Shown piece by piece: positions 34,694-48,200 of a stretch of DNA of 64,000 bases. Below the pieces are notes generated by a model. That model saw only the letters and a list, made by a program, of their open reading frames with translations, ran no database searches and was not told where the DNA came from. A program made the position numbers and the translations under genes. Each line of letters opens with the position of its first letter. Position 1 is the first letter of the stretch. This DNA is from Seriola aureovittata. Taxonomy: Eukaryota; Chordata; Actinopteri; Carangiformes; Carangidae. The DNA is taken from positions 21,565,853-21,629,852 of the forward strand of contig NC_079383.1 of assembly GCF_021018895.1 (NCBI RefSeq), in the 5' to 3' direction.

Positions 34694-35214
34694 AGTGGTG
34701 GAGAAAGAATTCAGGTATTTACTGAAGTAAAAGCTCGAATAAAAACACTGAATAAATGCATTTATATTGTTACTTAAGTAAAAGTATAAGTTTAAGCAAA
34801 ACAATGTAGTGAAGTATTTGAAATAAAAAATACTCAGTGTAGAAAAATGGCCACTTATAGTCATAATATATCACTAGGTTACTGATGCAATAATGTAAAA
34901 GCAGCAAAAAATTCAGAAAATGAAATCACAATCAACTCAAAACCCTGCATGAAAAATGACTTAAACAGGCATCAAAATAGATGCTAATCGATTTTCCAAT
35001 TGATTAATCAATTTCTTGTACATACTTGTTGTTGAGTAGTTTTAAAGTGATAAAAAGATTTTCCATGTATTTAGTATACAAAATCAGAATGTGTAAAGTA
35101 ACTAAAAAGTGGGGCAAAGTGCAATATTACCCTTTGAATCGTAGTGAAGTAGAAGTATACTCAAAGTACAAGTACCTCTGAGTAAATGTATTTATTACAT
35201 CCCACCAGATTTAA
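34694..35214. mobile_element. Nonautonomous DNA element with CAGTGGTGGA ends
   Basis: The left end is CAGTGGTGGAGAAAGAATTCAGG and the right end ACATCCCACCAG, giving imperfect inverted ends. Inside are repeated 'acttaagtaaaagtata', 'gtgaagtagaag' and 'caaagtacaagtacctctgagtaaatg' words, characteristic of an abundant fish MITE. No transposase. Confidence 0.75.
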
Positions 35215-36278
35215 GACCATTAATATAAATGTCCTTATTTACTTGTGAATAATGCCATAGCTTAAATAGTTAGTAGGTTTAAAGTGTTAAATTCTGATCT
35301 TGTGATTAATATTTAGTGTTTTTCTTTTGCCCAGGTCATTTAAAAAAAGATCAACCTTGGTGCAGTAGATTGTAATATTTAAGAAACTTTTAATGCCTTT
35401 TGTGTCTTAAAATTATATTAATATAAAATCTCTATTAAATCATTAACATTAATTAAATCTGACTGTAAAAAAAAAGCTCAATAAATTAAAAAATAATTGT
35501 GATTGTAGGGGATTTATTGCTGAAAGTATTTAAAAAACGACCCATACCAGGTGTTATTATATCTTGTCTTGTACTTAAAAGTAGCAACTATAAAGTTGCT
35601 GGAAATAGAAATACTCCAGTACAAATACATCTCAAATGTACACCAAGAAATATATGACAAAGAAAACTTTCTCAAATGTATTTAATGTGACAAAAACATC
35701 AACAAATCCACATTTCAAAATAATCATATTTATTTATCTATTGAGTTTGAATCATCCATCCATCTTATATAAACAAAATCTCAACACTTCAACCCTTGAG
35801 ACAGTGAATAATGTATTTTCCATATAATCTTTCCTGATATCTCTACATTGTTTTCATGCAGAAATTTCAACATACATTAAGTACAAGTGATAAATCATCA
35901 GATTCATATAAGATACACGAAAATAATACAAATACATTCCTTTTTAAAGGTTTTTTTTCCCAAGTTTATATGAATCATCACTGAGAACTGAAGACAGAGA
36001 ACAAGAGATAAAGACACAATCCTCTTCAAAATCCTATTTCTCTTCATGATTTATGATCGACAGGGAAAAGAGAAGAATCATTTTCAGCTGAAGGCAGCAG
36101 AGACAAACAAACAGTTAGGAGGACACAAATCAGACACAGCTGCTTCACAACTCCAACACGCCAATTCATTATTCACTTGTGGTTTGGCATCAACGGATAT
36201 GTACTTGAGTCACACGCGTTGTCACTGATTAAGAATTCAGCTGGTTTTGGCTGGTGATGATGAGCTGCTCAGGAATCT
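35215..36278. other. Intergenic DNA and rnf31 3' untranslated region
   Basis: No gene supported. A minus-strand AATAAA (TTTATT at 35729-35734) is a candidate rnf31 poly(A) signal about 550 bp past the stop codon. AT-rich throughout. Confidence 0.45.
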
Positions 36279-39200
36279 TTATTTGTTGCGGGGAACCTTC
36301 TCTCCGAGAGGAACCTCCATCAGTTTCTGTCAGGAGAGAAAAAGGCAGTTAAAAGTGACTCAGGTATAATGTTTTACCGTAATTCTTTTTTTAAAATTCT
36401 TAATAACTGATTCTGTTTATGAGGAGCGTAGTACTGAAAACCAGCTCTTCCAGATTCTGTTTGAACATGCAGTTGATGTGACCTGGATAGACTTGCGATG
36501 CAGTGAAGCGTTATAGACTGATGATGTACTGTGTTCAGTCTCTCAGCTCGTTCTCTTTGCAGACAGCTGCATACAACATTTCTGCTTTCTTTTGAAGGCA
36601 CAGAGAAAAGCGACAGAGGAGAAGTTACAAAGCTCCTGGACTTTGTGGTTCGACACCGGACCAGCTGACAGCGAGCGGGAAAGTTCAGCGGCCGGTATCC
36701 TTGTTGCCAATTTGGTAAATCAAACCAATCACCTTACTTTTGTGGGTCACCCCCTTGGTCTAGTCCACACTCACTCCTGTTGAAAAGTCTGCAGCTAAAG
36801 TGGTTCATAATAATTCAAATCAAACTAATGGAAAGACAAAGAAAGCTGCTGAGTTTTAGCCGTTTTATTACCACTTTCTGTTGCTAAATTAATTAGTTAT
36901 GAACAGCTAATGAGTCGTTTACACACATCAGTATACTCATTCGGTCTGATTGATGTGGATATAGCCGAGAGGCTAGGTAAACAGCAGTATCTCACCTTGA
37001 GCAGTCGAGCATGGTAAGCATTGTCATCCTCGTTCTCTCCTTTCTGTGCGTCCACCTCGTATCGCTCACAGGCCCGAGTCAGCTCGTGGGCGTCGTAGAG
37101 CACAGCCGGGTCCAGAGAGTGATCGTTTATCAGACTGACCAGGTATTCTCTGTAGTGCTTCCTGCAGAAACACACACACCTTTGTAAAAGGCTTCATCTG
37201 AAAGAGTATCCTCATAAAAGTGAGGGAAGAGATTTATAGAATATGCTCTGAAAAAGGAGACGTTTTGGATTTTTTATTTTATTTTTTTAATCAGAATCAT
37301 TAAAGCTGCAATAAGCTGGTCTCTAACTGTGTCAGTCAGCTGTTTGCTTCTGAGGTAGTGGACAGTTGGTTTTGCTCTGAAAACGATGCTCAGAGATTAT
37401 AGCTGCATTAATGGAGTTAAAGAGAGAGAGAGAGTTTTCTTTTAGAATAATATTAATTTCTTCATTTTGTTTTTCAACTGCAGAGTCACCCATCCAAACA
37501 TTTTGTGGTGGCAGCGACATTTTCCATCTCCTCCTGGGGAATTCCCAGCTCCTCCCAGCTTGACGTGTCTGAAAGAGCTCCAAGACAAGACGCCCAGGAG
37601 GCGTCCTGACCAAGTGTCTGAATCACCTCAACTGTCTCCTGTCAATGGAGCAGCAGCTCTACTCCTATTATTTATGCCATTCTACTCCTCCTACTATGAC
37701 GTTTTTTTTTTTTACATTTTTATGCCATGCTATACTGTGATGTTTATTTTTTTAAATTTTTATGCCATGCTATACTATGACGTTTTTTTTTTGGACATTT
37801 TTATGCCATGCTATACTATGACGTTTTTTTTTTTTTTACATTTTTAAGCCATGCTATACTATGACGTTTTTTATGATTGTTTTTTTTTTTTTACATTTTT
37901 ATGCCATGCTATACTATGACATTTTTTTTTGACATTATGCCATGCTATACTATGACGTTTTTTTTTGGACATTTTTATGCCCTGCTATACTATGACGTTT
38001 TTTATGCCATGCTATACTATGACGTTTTTTATGATTGTTTTTTTTTTTTTACATTTTTATGCCATGCTATACTATGACATTTTTTTTGACATTATGCCAT
38101 GCATAACGTCTATGACGTTTTTTTTGGACATTTTTATGCCATGCTATACTATGACGTTTTTTTGACATTTTTATGCCATACTATACTATGACGTTTTTTT
38201 TTTATTTTTATGCCATACTATACTATAACGTTTTTTTGACATTTTTATGCCATACTATACTATGACGTTTTTTTTAATTTTTATGCCATACTATACTATG
38301 ACATTTTTTTTGACATTATGCCATGCTATACTATGACGTTTTTTATGATTGTTTTTTTTTTTTTACATTTTTATGCCATGCTATACTATGACGTTTTTTT
38401 AACATTACTATGACGTTTTTTTTTTTTACATTTTTATGCCATGCTATACTATGACGTTTTTTTAACATTACTATGACGTTTTTTTTTTTTACATTTTTAT
38501 GCCATGCTATACTATGACGTTTTTTTGACATTTTTTATGCCATGCTATACTATGACGGTTTTTTTTGACATTATGCCATGCTATACTATGACGGTTTTTT
38601 TTGGACATTTTTATGCCATGCTATATTACGAGGTTATTTTTTCTACATTATTATGCCATGCTATACTATGACGTTTTTTTTGAGATTTTTATGCCATACT
38701 GTACTATGACATTTTTTTTTGACATTATGCCATGCTATACTATGACGTTTTTTTTTGTTTTTTTTTACATTTTTATGCCATGCTATACTATGACGTTTTT
38801 TTGACATTTTTATGCCATACTATACTATGACGTTTTTTTTGACATTATGCCATGCTATACTATGACGTTTTTTATGATTGTTTTTTTTTTTTACATTTTT
38901 ATGCCATGCTATACTATGACGTTTTTTTAACATTACTATGACGTTTTTTTTTTTTTTACATTTTTATGCCATGCTATACTATGACGTTTTTTATGCCATA
39001 CTATACTATGACGTTTTTTTGACATTTTTATGCCATACTATACTATGACGTTTTTTTTAATTTTTATGCCATACTATACTATGACATTTTTTTTGACATT
39101 ATGCCATGCATAACGTCTATGACGTTTTTTTTGGACATTTTTATGCCATGCTATACTATGACGTTTTTTTGACATTTTTATGCCATACTATACTATGACG

Positions 39201-42200
39201 TTTTTTTTTTATTTTTATGCCATACTATACTATAACGTTTTTTTGACATTTTTATGCCATACTATACTATGACGTTTTTTTTTTACATTTTTATGCCATA
39301 CTATACTATGACATTTTTTTTGACATTATGCCATGCTATACTATGACGTTTTTTATGATTGTTTTTTTTTTTTACATTTTTATGCCATGCTATACTATGA
39401 CGTTTTTTTAACATTACTATGACTTTTTTTTTTTTTACATTTTTATGCCATGCTATACTATGACGTTTTTTTGACATTTTTTATGCCATGCTATACTATG
39501 ACGTTTTTTTTTTTTACATTTTTAAGCCATGCTATACTATGACGTTTTTTATGATTGTTTTTTTTTTTTACATTTTTATGCCATGCTATACTATGACATT
39601 TTTTTTACATTTTTTATGCCATGCTATGACGTTTTTTTTTGGACATTTTTATGTCATGCTATATTACGAGGTTATTTTTTTTTACATTTTTATGCCATGC
39701 TATATTACGAGGTTATTTTTTCTACATTATTATGCGATGCTATACTATGACGTTTTTTTTTTACATTTTTATGCCATACTATACTATGACTTTTTTTTTT
39801 TGACATTATTATGCCATACTATACTATGACATTTTTTTTGACATTATGCCATGCTATACTATGACGTTTTTATGATTGTTTTTTTTTGGACATTTTTATG
39901 CCATACTATACTATGACGTTTTTTTTTGTTTTTTTTTACATTTTTATGCCATGCTATATAATGAGGTTTTTTTTTTTTGACATTATGCCATGCTATACTA
40001 TGACATTTATTTTTTCTACATTATTATGCCATGCTATACTATGACGTTTTTTTTTATTTTTGACATTTTTATGCCATGCTATACTATGACGTTTTTTTGG
40101 ACATTATTATGCCGTACTATACTATGACGGTTTTTTTTGGACATTTTTATGCCATGCTATATTACGAGGTTATTTTTTTTTACATTTTTATGCCATGCTA
40201 TATTACGAGGTTATTTTTTCTACATTATTATGCCATGCTATACTATGACGTTTTTTTGAGATTTTTATGCCATACTGTACTATGACATTTTTTTTTTTAG
40301 ATTTTTATGCCATACTGTACTATGACATTTTTTTTTGACATTATGCCATGCTATACTATGACGTTTTTTTTTGGTTTTTTTTACATTTTTATGCCATGCT
40401 ATATAATGAGTTTTTTTCTTTTGACATTATGCCATGCTATACTATGACGTTTTTTTTTGGACATTTTTATTCCATACTATACTATGATGTTTTTTTGACA
40501 TTATGCCATGCTATACTATGACGTTTTTTTTTTTTACATTTTTAAGCCATGCTATACTATGACATTTTTTTGACATTTTTATGCCATGCTATGACGTTTT
40601 TTTTTTTTTTTACATTTTTATGCCATACTATATTATGACATTTTTTGACATTTTTATCCCATAATATACTGACTTTTTTTTTTTTTTTTTTTTTTTACAT
40701 TTTTAAGCCATGCTATATTATTAGATTTTTTATGCCATGCTATACTATGACGTTTCTTATGCCATGCTATACTATGACGTTTTTTTTTTTTACATTTTTA
40801 AGCCATGCTATACTATGACGTTTTTTATGATTGTTTTTTTTTTTTTACATTTTTATGCCATGCTATACTATGACGTTTTTTTTGACATTATGCCATGCTA
40901 TACTATGACATTTTTTTGACATTTTTTATGCCATGCTATGACGTTTTTTTTTGGACATTTTTATGTCATGCTATATTACGAGGTTATTTTTTTTTACATT
41001 TTTATGCCATGCTATACTATGACTTTTTTTTTTTGACATTATTATGCCATGCTATACTATGACATTTTTTTTTTGACATTATTATGCCATGCTATACTAT
41101 GACATTTTTTTTTGACATTATGCCATGCTATACTATGACATTTTTTTTGACATTATGCCATGCTATACTATGACGTTTTTTTGGACATTCTATGGAATAC
41201 CTGAAGTCTGCTTAAACTGTCTGTATTTAATGTGTTTTTATGCAATTTTGATTGTTGTTTTAATGTCTTATCACTGCATATCCTCTTGTAAATGCTGCTA
41301 TATGTATTATATTGATGTAAGTGGTTTGTTAATATGTTCAAAAGAATAAAACAAGTCTGTGTGTGTGTTATTATGCCATGCTATACTATGACGTTTTTTT
41401 TTTACATTTTTATGCCATGCTATACTATGACGTTTTTTTTTTAGATTTTTATGCCATACTGTACTATGACATTTTTTTTTTAGATTTTTTATGCCATGCT
41501 ATACTGTGACGTTTTTTTGACATTTTTTTTGACATTATACTATGATGTTTTTTTTGACATTATGCCATGCTATACTATGACGTTTTTTTTTTTTACATTT
41601 TTAAGCCATGCTATACTATGACGTTTTTTATGATTGTTTTTTTTTTTAACATTTTTATGCCATGCTATACTATGACATTTTTTTGACATTTTTATGCCAT
41701 GCTATGACGTTTTTTTGGACATTTTTTATGTCATGCTATATTACGAGGTTATTTTTTTTTACATTTTTATGCCATGCTATATTACGAGGTTATTTTTTCT
41801 ACATTATTATGCGATGCTATACTATGACGTTTTTTTTTTACATTTTTATGCCATACTATACTATGACTTTTTTTTTTTGACATTATTATGCCATGCTATA
41901 CTATGACATTTTTTTTGACATTATGCCATGCTATACTATGACGTTTTTATGATTGTTTTTTTTTTGACATTATTATGCCATGCTATACTATGACATTTTT
42001 TTTGACATTATGCCATGCTATACTATGACGTTTTTATGATTGTTTTTTTTTGGACATTTTTATGCCATACTATACTATGACGTTTTTTTTTGGTTTTTTT
42101 TACATTTTTATGCCATGCTATATAATGAGGTTTTTTTTTTTTGACATTATGCCATGCTATACTATGACATTTATTTTTTCTACATTATTATGCCATGCTA

Positions 42201-45200
42201 TACTATGACGTTTTTTTTTATTTTTGACATTTTTATGCCATGCTATACTATGACGTTTTTTTGGACATTATTATGCCGTACTATACTATGACATTTTTTT
42301 GACGTTTTTATGCCATACTATATTATGACATTTTTTGACATTTTTATCCCATAATATACTGACTTTTTTTTTTTTTTTTTTTTACATTTTTAAGCCATGC
42401 TATATTATTAGATTTTTTATGCCATGCTATACTATGACGTTTCTTATGCCATGCTATACTATGACGTTTTTTTTTTTTTACATTTTTATGCCATGCTATA
42501 CTATGACTTTTTTTTTTTACATTATTATGCCATGCTATACTATGACGTTTTTTTGGACATTCTATGGAATACCTGTAGTCTGCTTAAACTGTCTGTATTT
42601 AATGTGTTTTTATGCAATTTTGATTGTTGATTTAATGTCTTATCACTGCATATCCTCTTGTAAATGCTGCTATATGTATTATATTGATGTAAGTGGTTTG
42701 TTAATAAGTTCAAAAGAATAAAACAAGTCTGTGTGTGTTATTATGCCATGCTATACTATGAAGTTTTTTTTTTGACATTTTTACTGTGACGTTTTTTGAC
42801 GTTTTTATACCATACTATGACTTTTTTTTTTTACATTATGCCATACTATACTATGACATTTTTATGCCATGCTATACTGTGACGTTTTTTGACATTTTAA
42901 TGTCATACTATACTATGACATTTTTTTTGACATTATGCCATGCTATACTATGACGTTTTTCTTTTTTACATTATTATGCCATGCTATACTATGACGTTTT
43001 TTGGGGGGTTTTACTTTTACATTTTTATGCCATACTATACTATGACTTTTTTTATGCCATACTATACTATGACGTTTTTTGACATTTTTATGCCATACTA
43101 TACTATGACGTTTTTTTTTTAATTTTTTATGCCATGCTATACTATGACTTTTTTTTTTTTTTACATTATTATGCCATGCTATACTATGATGTTTTTTTTA
43201 AAAATTTTATGCCTTACTATACTATGTTTTTTTCTTTTTTTTTATGCCATACTATACTATGACATTTTTTTTTGACATTATGCCATGCTATACTATGACG
43301 TTTTTTTTTGGACATTTTTATGCCATGCTATATTACGAGGTTATTTTTTTTTACATTTTTATGCCATGCTATTTTACGAGGTTATTTTTTCTACATTATT
43401 ATGCCATGCTATACTATGACGTTTTTTAGAGATTTTTATGCCATACTGTACTATGACATTTTTTTTTGAGATTTTTATGCCATACTGTACTATGACATTT
43501 TTTTTTGACATTATGCCATGCTATACTATGACGTTTTTTTTTGTTTTTTTTTTACATTTTTATGCCATGCTATATAATGAGGTTTTTTCTTTTGACATTA
43601 TGCCATGCTATACTATGACGTTTTTTTTTGGACATTTTTATGCCATACTATACTATGACATTTATTTTTTCTATATTATTATGCCATGCTATACTATGAC
43701 GTTTTTTATGATTGTTTTTTTTTTTGACATTATGCCATGCTATACTATGACGTTTTTTTTTTTTGACATTGTGCCATGCTATACTATGACGTTTTTTTTT
43801 TACATTTTTATGCCATGCTATACTATGACGTTTTTTTTTTACATTTTTATGCCATGCTATACTCTGACGTTTTTTTGACATTTTTATGCCATACTATACT
43901 ATTACTTTTTTTTTTTGACATTTTTATGCCATACTATACTATGACGTTTTTTTTTTACATTATGCCATGCTATAATATGATGTTTTTTTTTTAATTTTTA
44001 TGCCATGCTAGACTATGACGTTTTTTTTTTTTTACATTTTTAAGCCATACTATACTATGACTTTTTTTGGGGGGTTTTATTTTTACATTTTTATGCCATG
44101 CTATACTATGACGTTTTTTTTTTACATTTTTATGCCTACCTATAGTATTACGTTTTTCTGCATTTTTATGCCTAACTATACTATGACGTTTTTTGGCATT
44201 TTTATAACATACTATACTATGACACTTTTATGCCTTATTATACTATGACATTTTTTGAGAATGTTATGCCATACTGTTCTATGACTTTTTTTTTTACATT
44301 TTTATGCCATACTATAATATGACATTTTTTTTTTACATTATTATGCTATGCTATACTATGACGTTTTTTGAAATTTTTATGCCATGCTATACTATGACGT
44401 TTTTTTTTTTTTTTTTTACATTTTTATGCCATGCTATACTATGACGTTTTTTTTTACATTTTTATGCCATGCTATACTATGACGTTTTTTGACATTTTTA
44501 TGCCATACTATACTATGACATTTTTTTTTACATTATTATGCTATGCTATACTATGACGTTTTTTGACATTTTTATGCCATGCTATACCATGACGTTTTTT
44601 TTCACATTTTTATGCCATGCTATACTATGACGTTTTTTGGGGGGTTTTATTTTTACATTTTTATGCCATGCTATACTATGACGTTTTTTTTTTACATTAT
44701 TATGCTATGCTATACTATGACGTTTTTTGACATTTTTATGCCATGCTATACTATGACGTTTTTTTTTTTTTTTTACATTTTTATGCCATGCTATACTATG
44801 ATGTTTTTTTTTACATTTTTATGCCATGCTATACTAAGACGTTTTTTTTGACATTTTTATGCCATGCTATACTATGACGTTTTTTTGACATTTTTATGCC
44901 ATACTATACTATGACATTTTTTTTTTACATTATTATGCTATGCTATACTATGACGTTTTTTGACATTTTTATGCCATACTATACTATGAGATTTTTTTTT
45001 GACATTATGCCATGCTATAACATGACGTTTTTTGGGGGGTTTTATTTTTACATTTTTATGCCATGCTATACTATGACGTTTTTTTTTACATTTTTATGCC
45101 ATGCTATACTATGACTTTTTTTTTGACGTTTTTATGACATGCTATACTATGACTTTTTTTTTTGACATTATGCCATACTATACTATGACATTTTTATGCC

Positions 45201-48200
45201 ATGCTATACTGTGACGTTTTTTGACATTTTAATGTCATACTATACTATGACATTTTTTTTGACATTATGCCATGCTATACTATGACGTTTTTCTTTTTTA
45301 CATTATTATGCCATGCTATACTATGACGTTTTTTGGGGGGTTTTACTTTTACATTTTTATGCCATACTATACTATGACTTTTTTTATGCCATACTATACT
45401 ATGACGTTTTTTTTTTAATTTTTTATGCCATGCTATACTATGACATCTTTTTTTTTTTGACATTATTATGCCATGCTATACTATGATGTTTTTTTAAAAA
45501 ATTTTATGCCTTACTATACTATGTTTTTTTTTTTTTTTTATGCCATACTATACTATGACATTTTTTTTTGACATTATGCCATGCTATACTATGACGTTTT
45601 TTTTTTTGGACATTTTTATGCCATGCTATATTACGAGGTTATTTTTTTTTACATTTTTATGCCATGCTATTTTACGAGGTTATTTTTTCTACATTATTAT
45701 GCCATGCTATACTATGACGTTTTTTAGAGATTTTTATGCCATACTGTACTATGACATTTTTTTTTGAGATTTTTATGCCATACTGTACTATGACATTTCT
45801 TTTTGACATTATGCCATGCTATACTATGACGTTTTTTTTTGTTTTTTTTTTACATTTTTATGCCATGCTATATAATGAGGTTTTTTCTTTTGACATTATG
45901 CCATGCTATACTATGACGTTTTTTTTTGGACATTTTTATGCCATACTATACTATGACATTTATTTTTTCTATATTATTATGCCATGCTATACTATGACGT
46001 TTTTTATGATTGTTTTTTTTTTTGACATTATGCCATGCTATACTATGACGTTTTTTTTTTTTTGACATTATGCCATGCTATACTATGACGTTTTTTTTTT
46101 ACATTTTTATGCCATGCTATACTATGACGTTTTTTTTTTTTACATTTTTATGCCATGCTATACTCTGACGTTTTTTTGACATTTTTATGCCATACTATAC
46201 TATTACTTTTTTTTTTTGACATTTTTATGCCATACTATACTATGACGTTTTTTTTTTACATTATGCCATGCTATAATATGATGGTTTTTTTTTAATTTTT
46301 ATGCCATGCTAGACTATGACGTTTTTTTTTTTTACATTTTTAAGCCATACTATACTATGACTTTTTTGGGGGGGTTTTATTTTTACATTTTTATGCCATG
46401 CTATACTATGACGTTTTTTTTTACATTTTTATGCCTACCTATAGTATTACGTTTTTCTGCATTTTTATGCCTAACTATACTATGACGTTTTTTGGCATTT
46501 TTATAACATACTATACTATGACACTTTTATGCCTTATTATACTATGACATTTTTTGAGAATGTTATGCGATACTGTTCTATGACTTTTTTTTTTACATTT
46601 TTATGCCATACTATAATATGACATTTTTTTTTTACATTATTATGCTATGCTATACTATGACGTTTTTTGAAATTTTTATGCCATGCTATACTATGACGTT
46701 TTTTTTTTTTTTTTTACATTTTTATGCCATGCTATACTATGACGTTTTTTTTTACATTTTTATGCCATGCTATACTATGACGTTTTTTTGACATTTTTAT
46801 GCCATACTATACTATGACATTTTTTTTTTACATTATTATGCTATGCTATACTATGACGTTTTTTGACATTTTTATGCCATGCTATACCATGACGTTTTTT
46901 TTCACATTTTTATGCCATGCTATACTATGACGTTTTTTGGGGGGTTTTATTTTTACATTTTTATGCCATGCTATACTATGACGTTTTTTTTTTACATTAT
47001 TATGCTATGCTATACTATGACGTTTTTTGAAATTTTTATGCCATGCTATACTATGACGTTTTTTTTTTTTTTTTTTACATTTTTATGCCATGCTATACTA
47101 TGTTTTTTTTTACATTTTTATGCCATGCTATACTAAGACGTTTTTTTTGACATTTTTAATGCCATGCTATACTATGACGTTTTTTTGACATTTTTATGCC
47201 ATACTATACTATGACATTTTTTTTTTACATTATTATGCTATGCTATACTATGACGTTTTTTGACATTTTTATGCCATACTATACTATGAGATTTTTTTTT
47301 GACATTATGCCATGCTATAACATGACGTTTTTTTGGGGGGTTTTATTTTTACATTTTTATGCCATGCTATACTATGACGTTTTTTTTTTTACATTATTAT
47401 GCTATGCTATACTATGACGTTTTTTGAAATTTTTATGCCATGCTATACTATGACGTTTTTTTTTTTTTTTTTTACATTTTTATGCCATGCTATACTATGT
47501 TTTTTTTTACATTTTTATGCCATGCTATACTAAGACGTTTTTTTTGACATTTTTAATGCCATGCTATACTATGACGTTTTTTTGACATTTTTATGCCATA
47601 CTATACTATGACATTTTTTTTTTACATTATTATGCTATGCTATACTATGACGTTTTTTGACATTTTTATGCCATACTATACTATGAGATTTTTTTTTGAC
47701 ATTATGCCATGCTATAACATGACGTTTTTTGGGGGGTTTTATTTTTACATTTTTATGCCATGCTATACTATGACGTTTTTTTTTACATTTTTATGCCATG
47801 CTATACCATGACGTTTTTTTTCACATTTTTATGCCATGCTATACTATGACGTTTTTCGGGGGGTTTTATTTTTACATTTTTATGCCATGCTATACTATGA
47901 CTTTTTTTTTTGACATTATGCCATGCTATACTATGACTTTTTTTTTGACTTTTTTATGCCATGCTATACTATGACGTTTTTTTGGACGTTTTTATGCCAT
48001 GCTATACTATGACGTTTTTTTTGACGTTTTTATGACATGCTATACTATGACTTTTTTTTTTGACATTATGCCATGCTATACTATGACGTTTTTTTTTTTA
48101 ATTTTTATGCCATGCTATACTATGACGTTTTTTTTTTACATTTTTATGCCATGCTATACTATGACGTTTTTTTTTTACATTTTTATGCCATACTATACTA

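Noticed and set aside
36279..37175. A small separate gene at 36.3-37.2 kb
   Set aside because: Its sequence matches the C terminus of HOIP, and its phase fits the exon at 49674-49578, so it is the end of rnf31 across the satellite intron.
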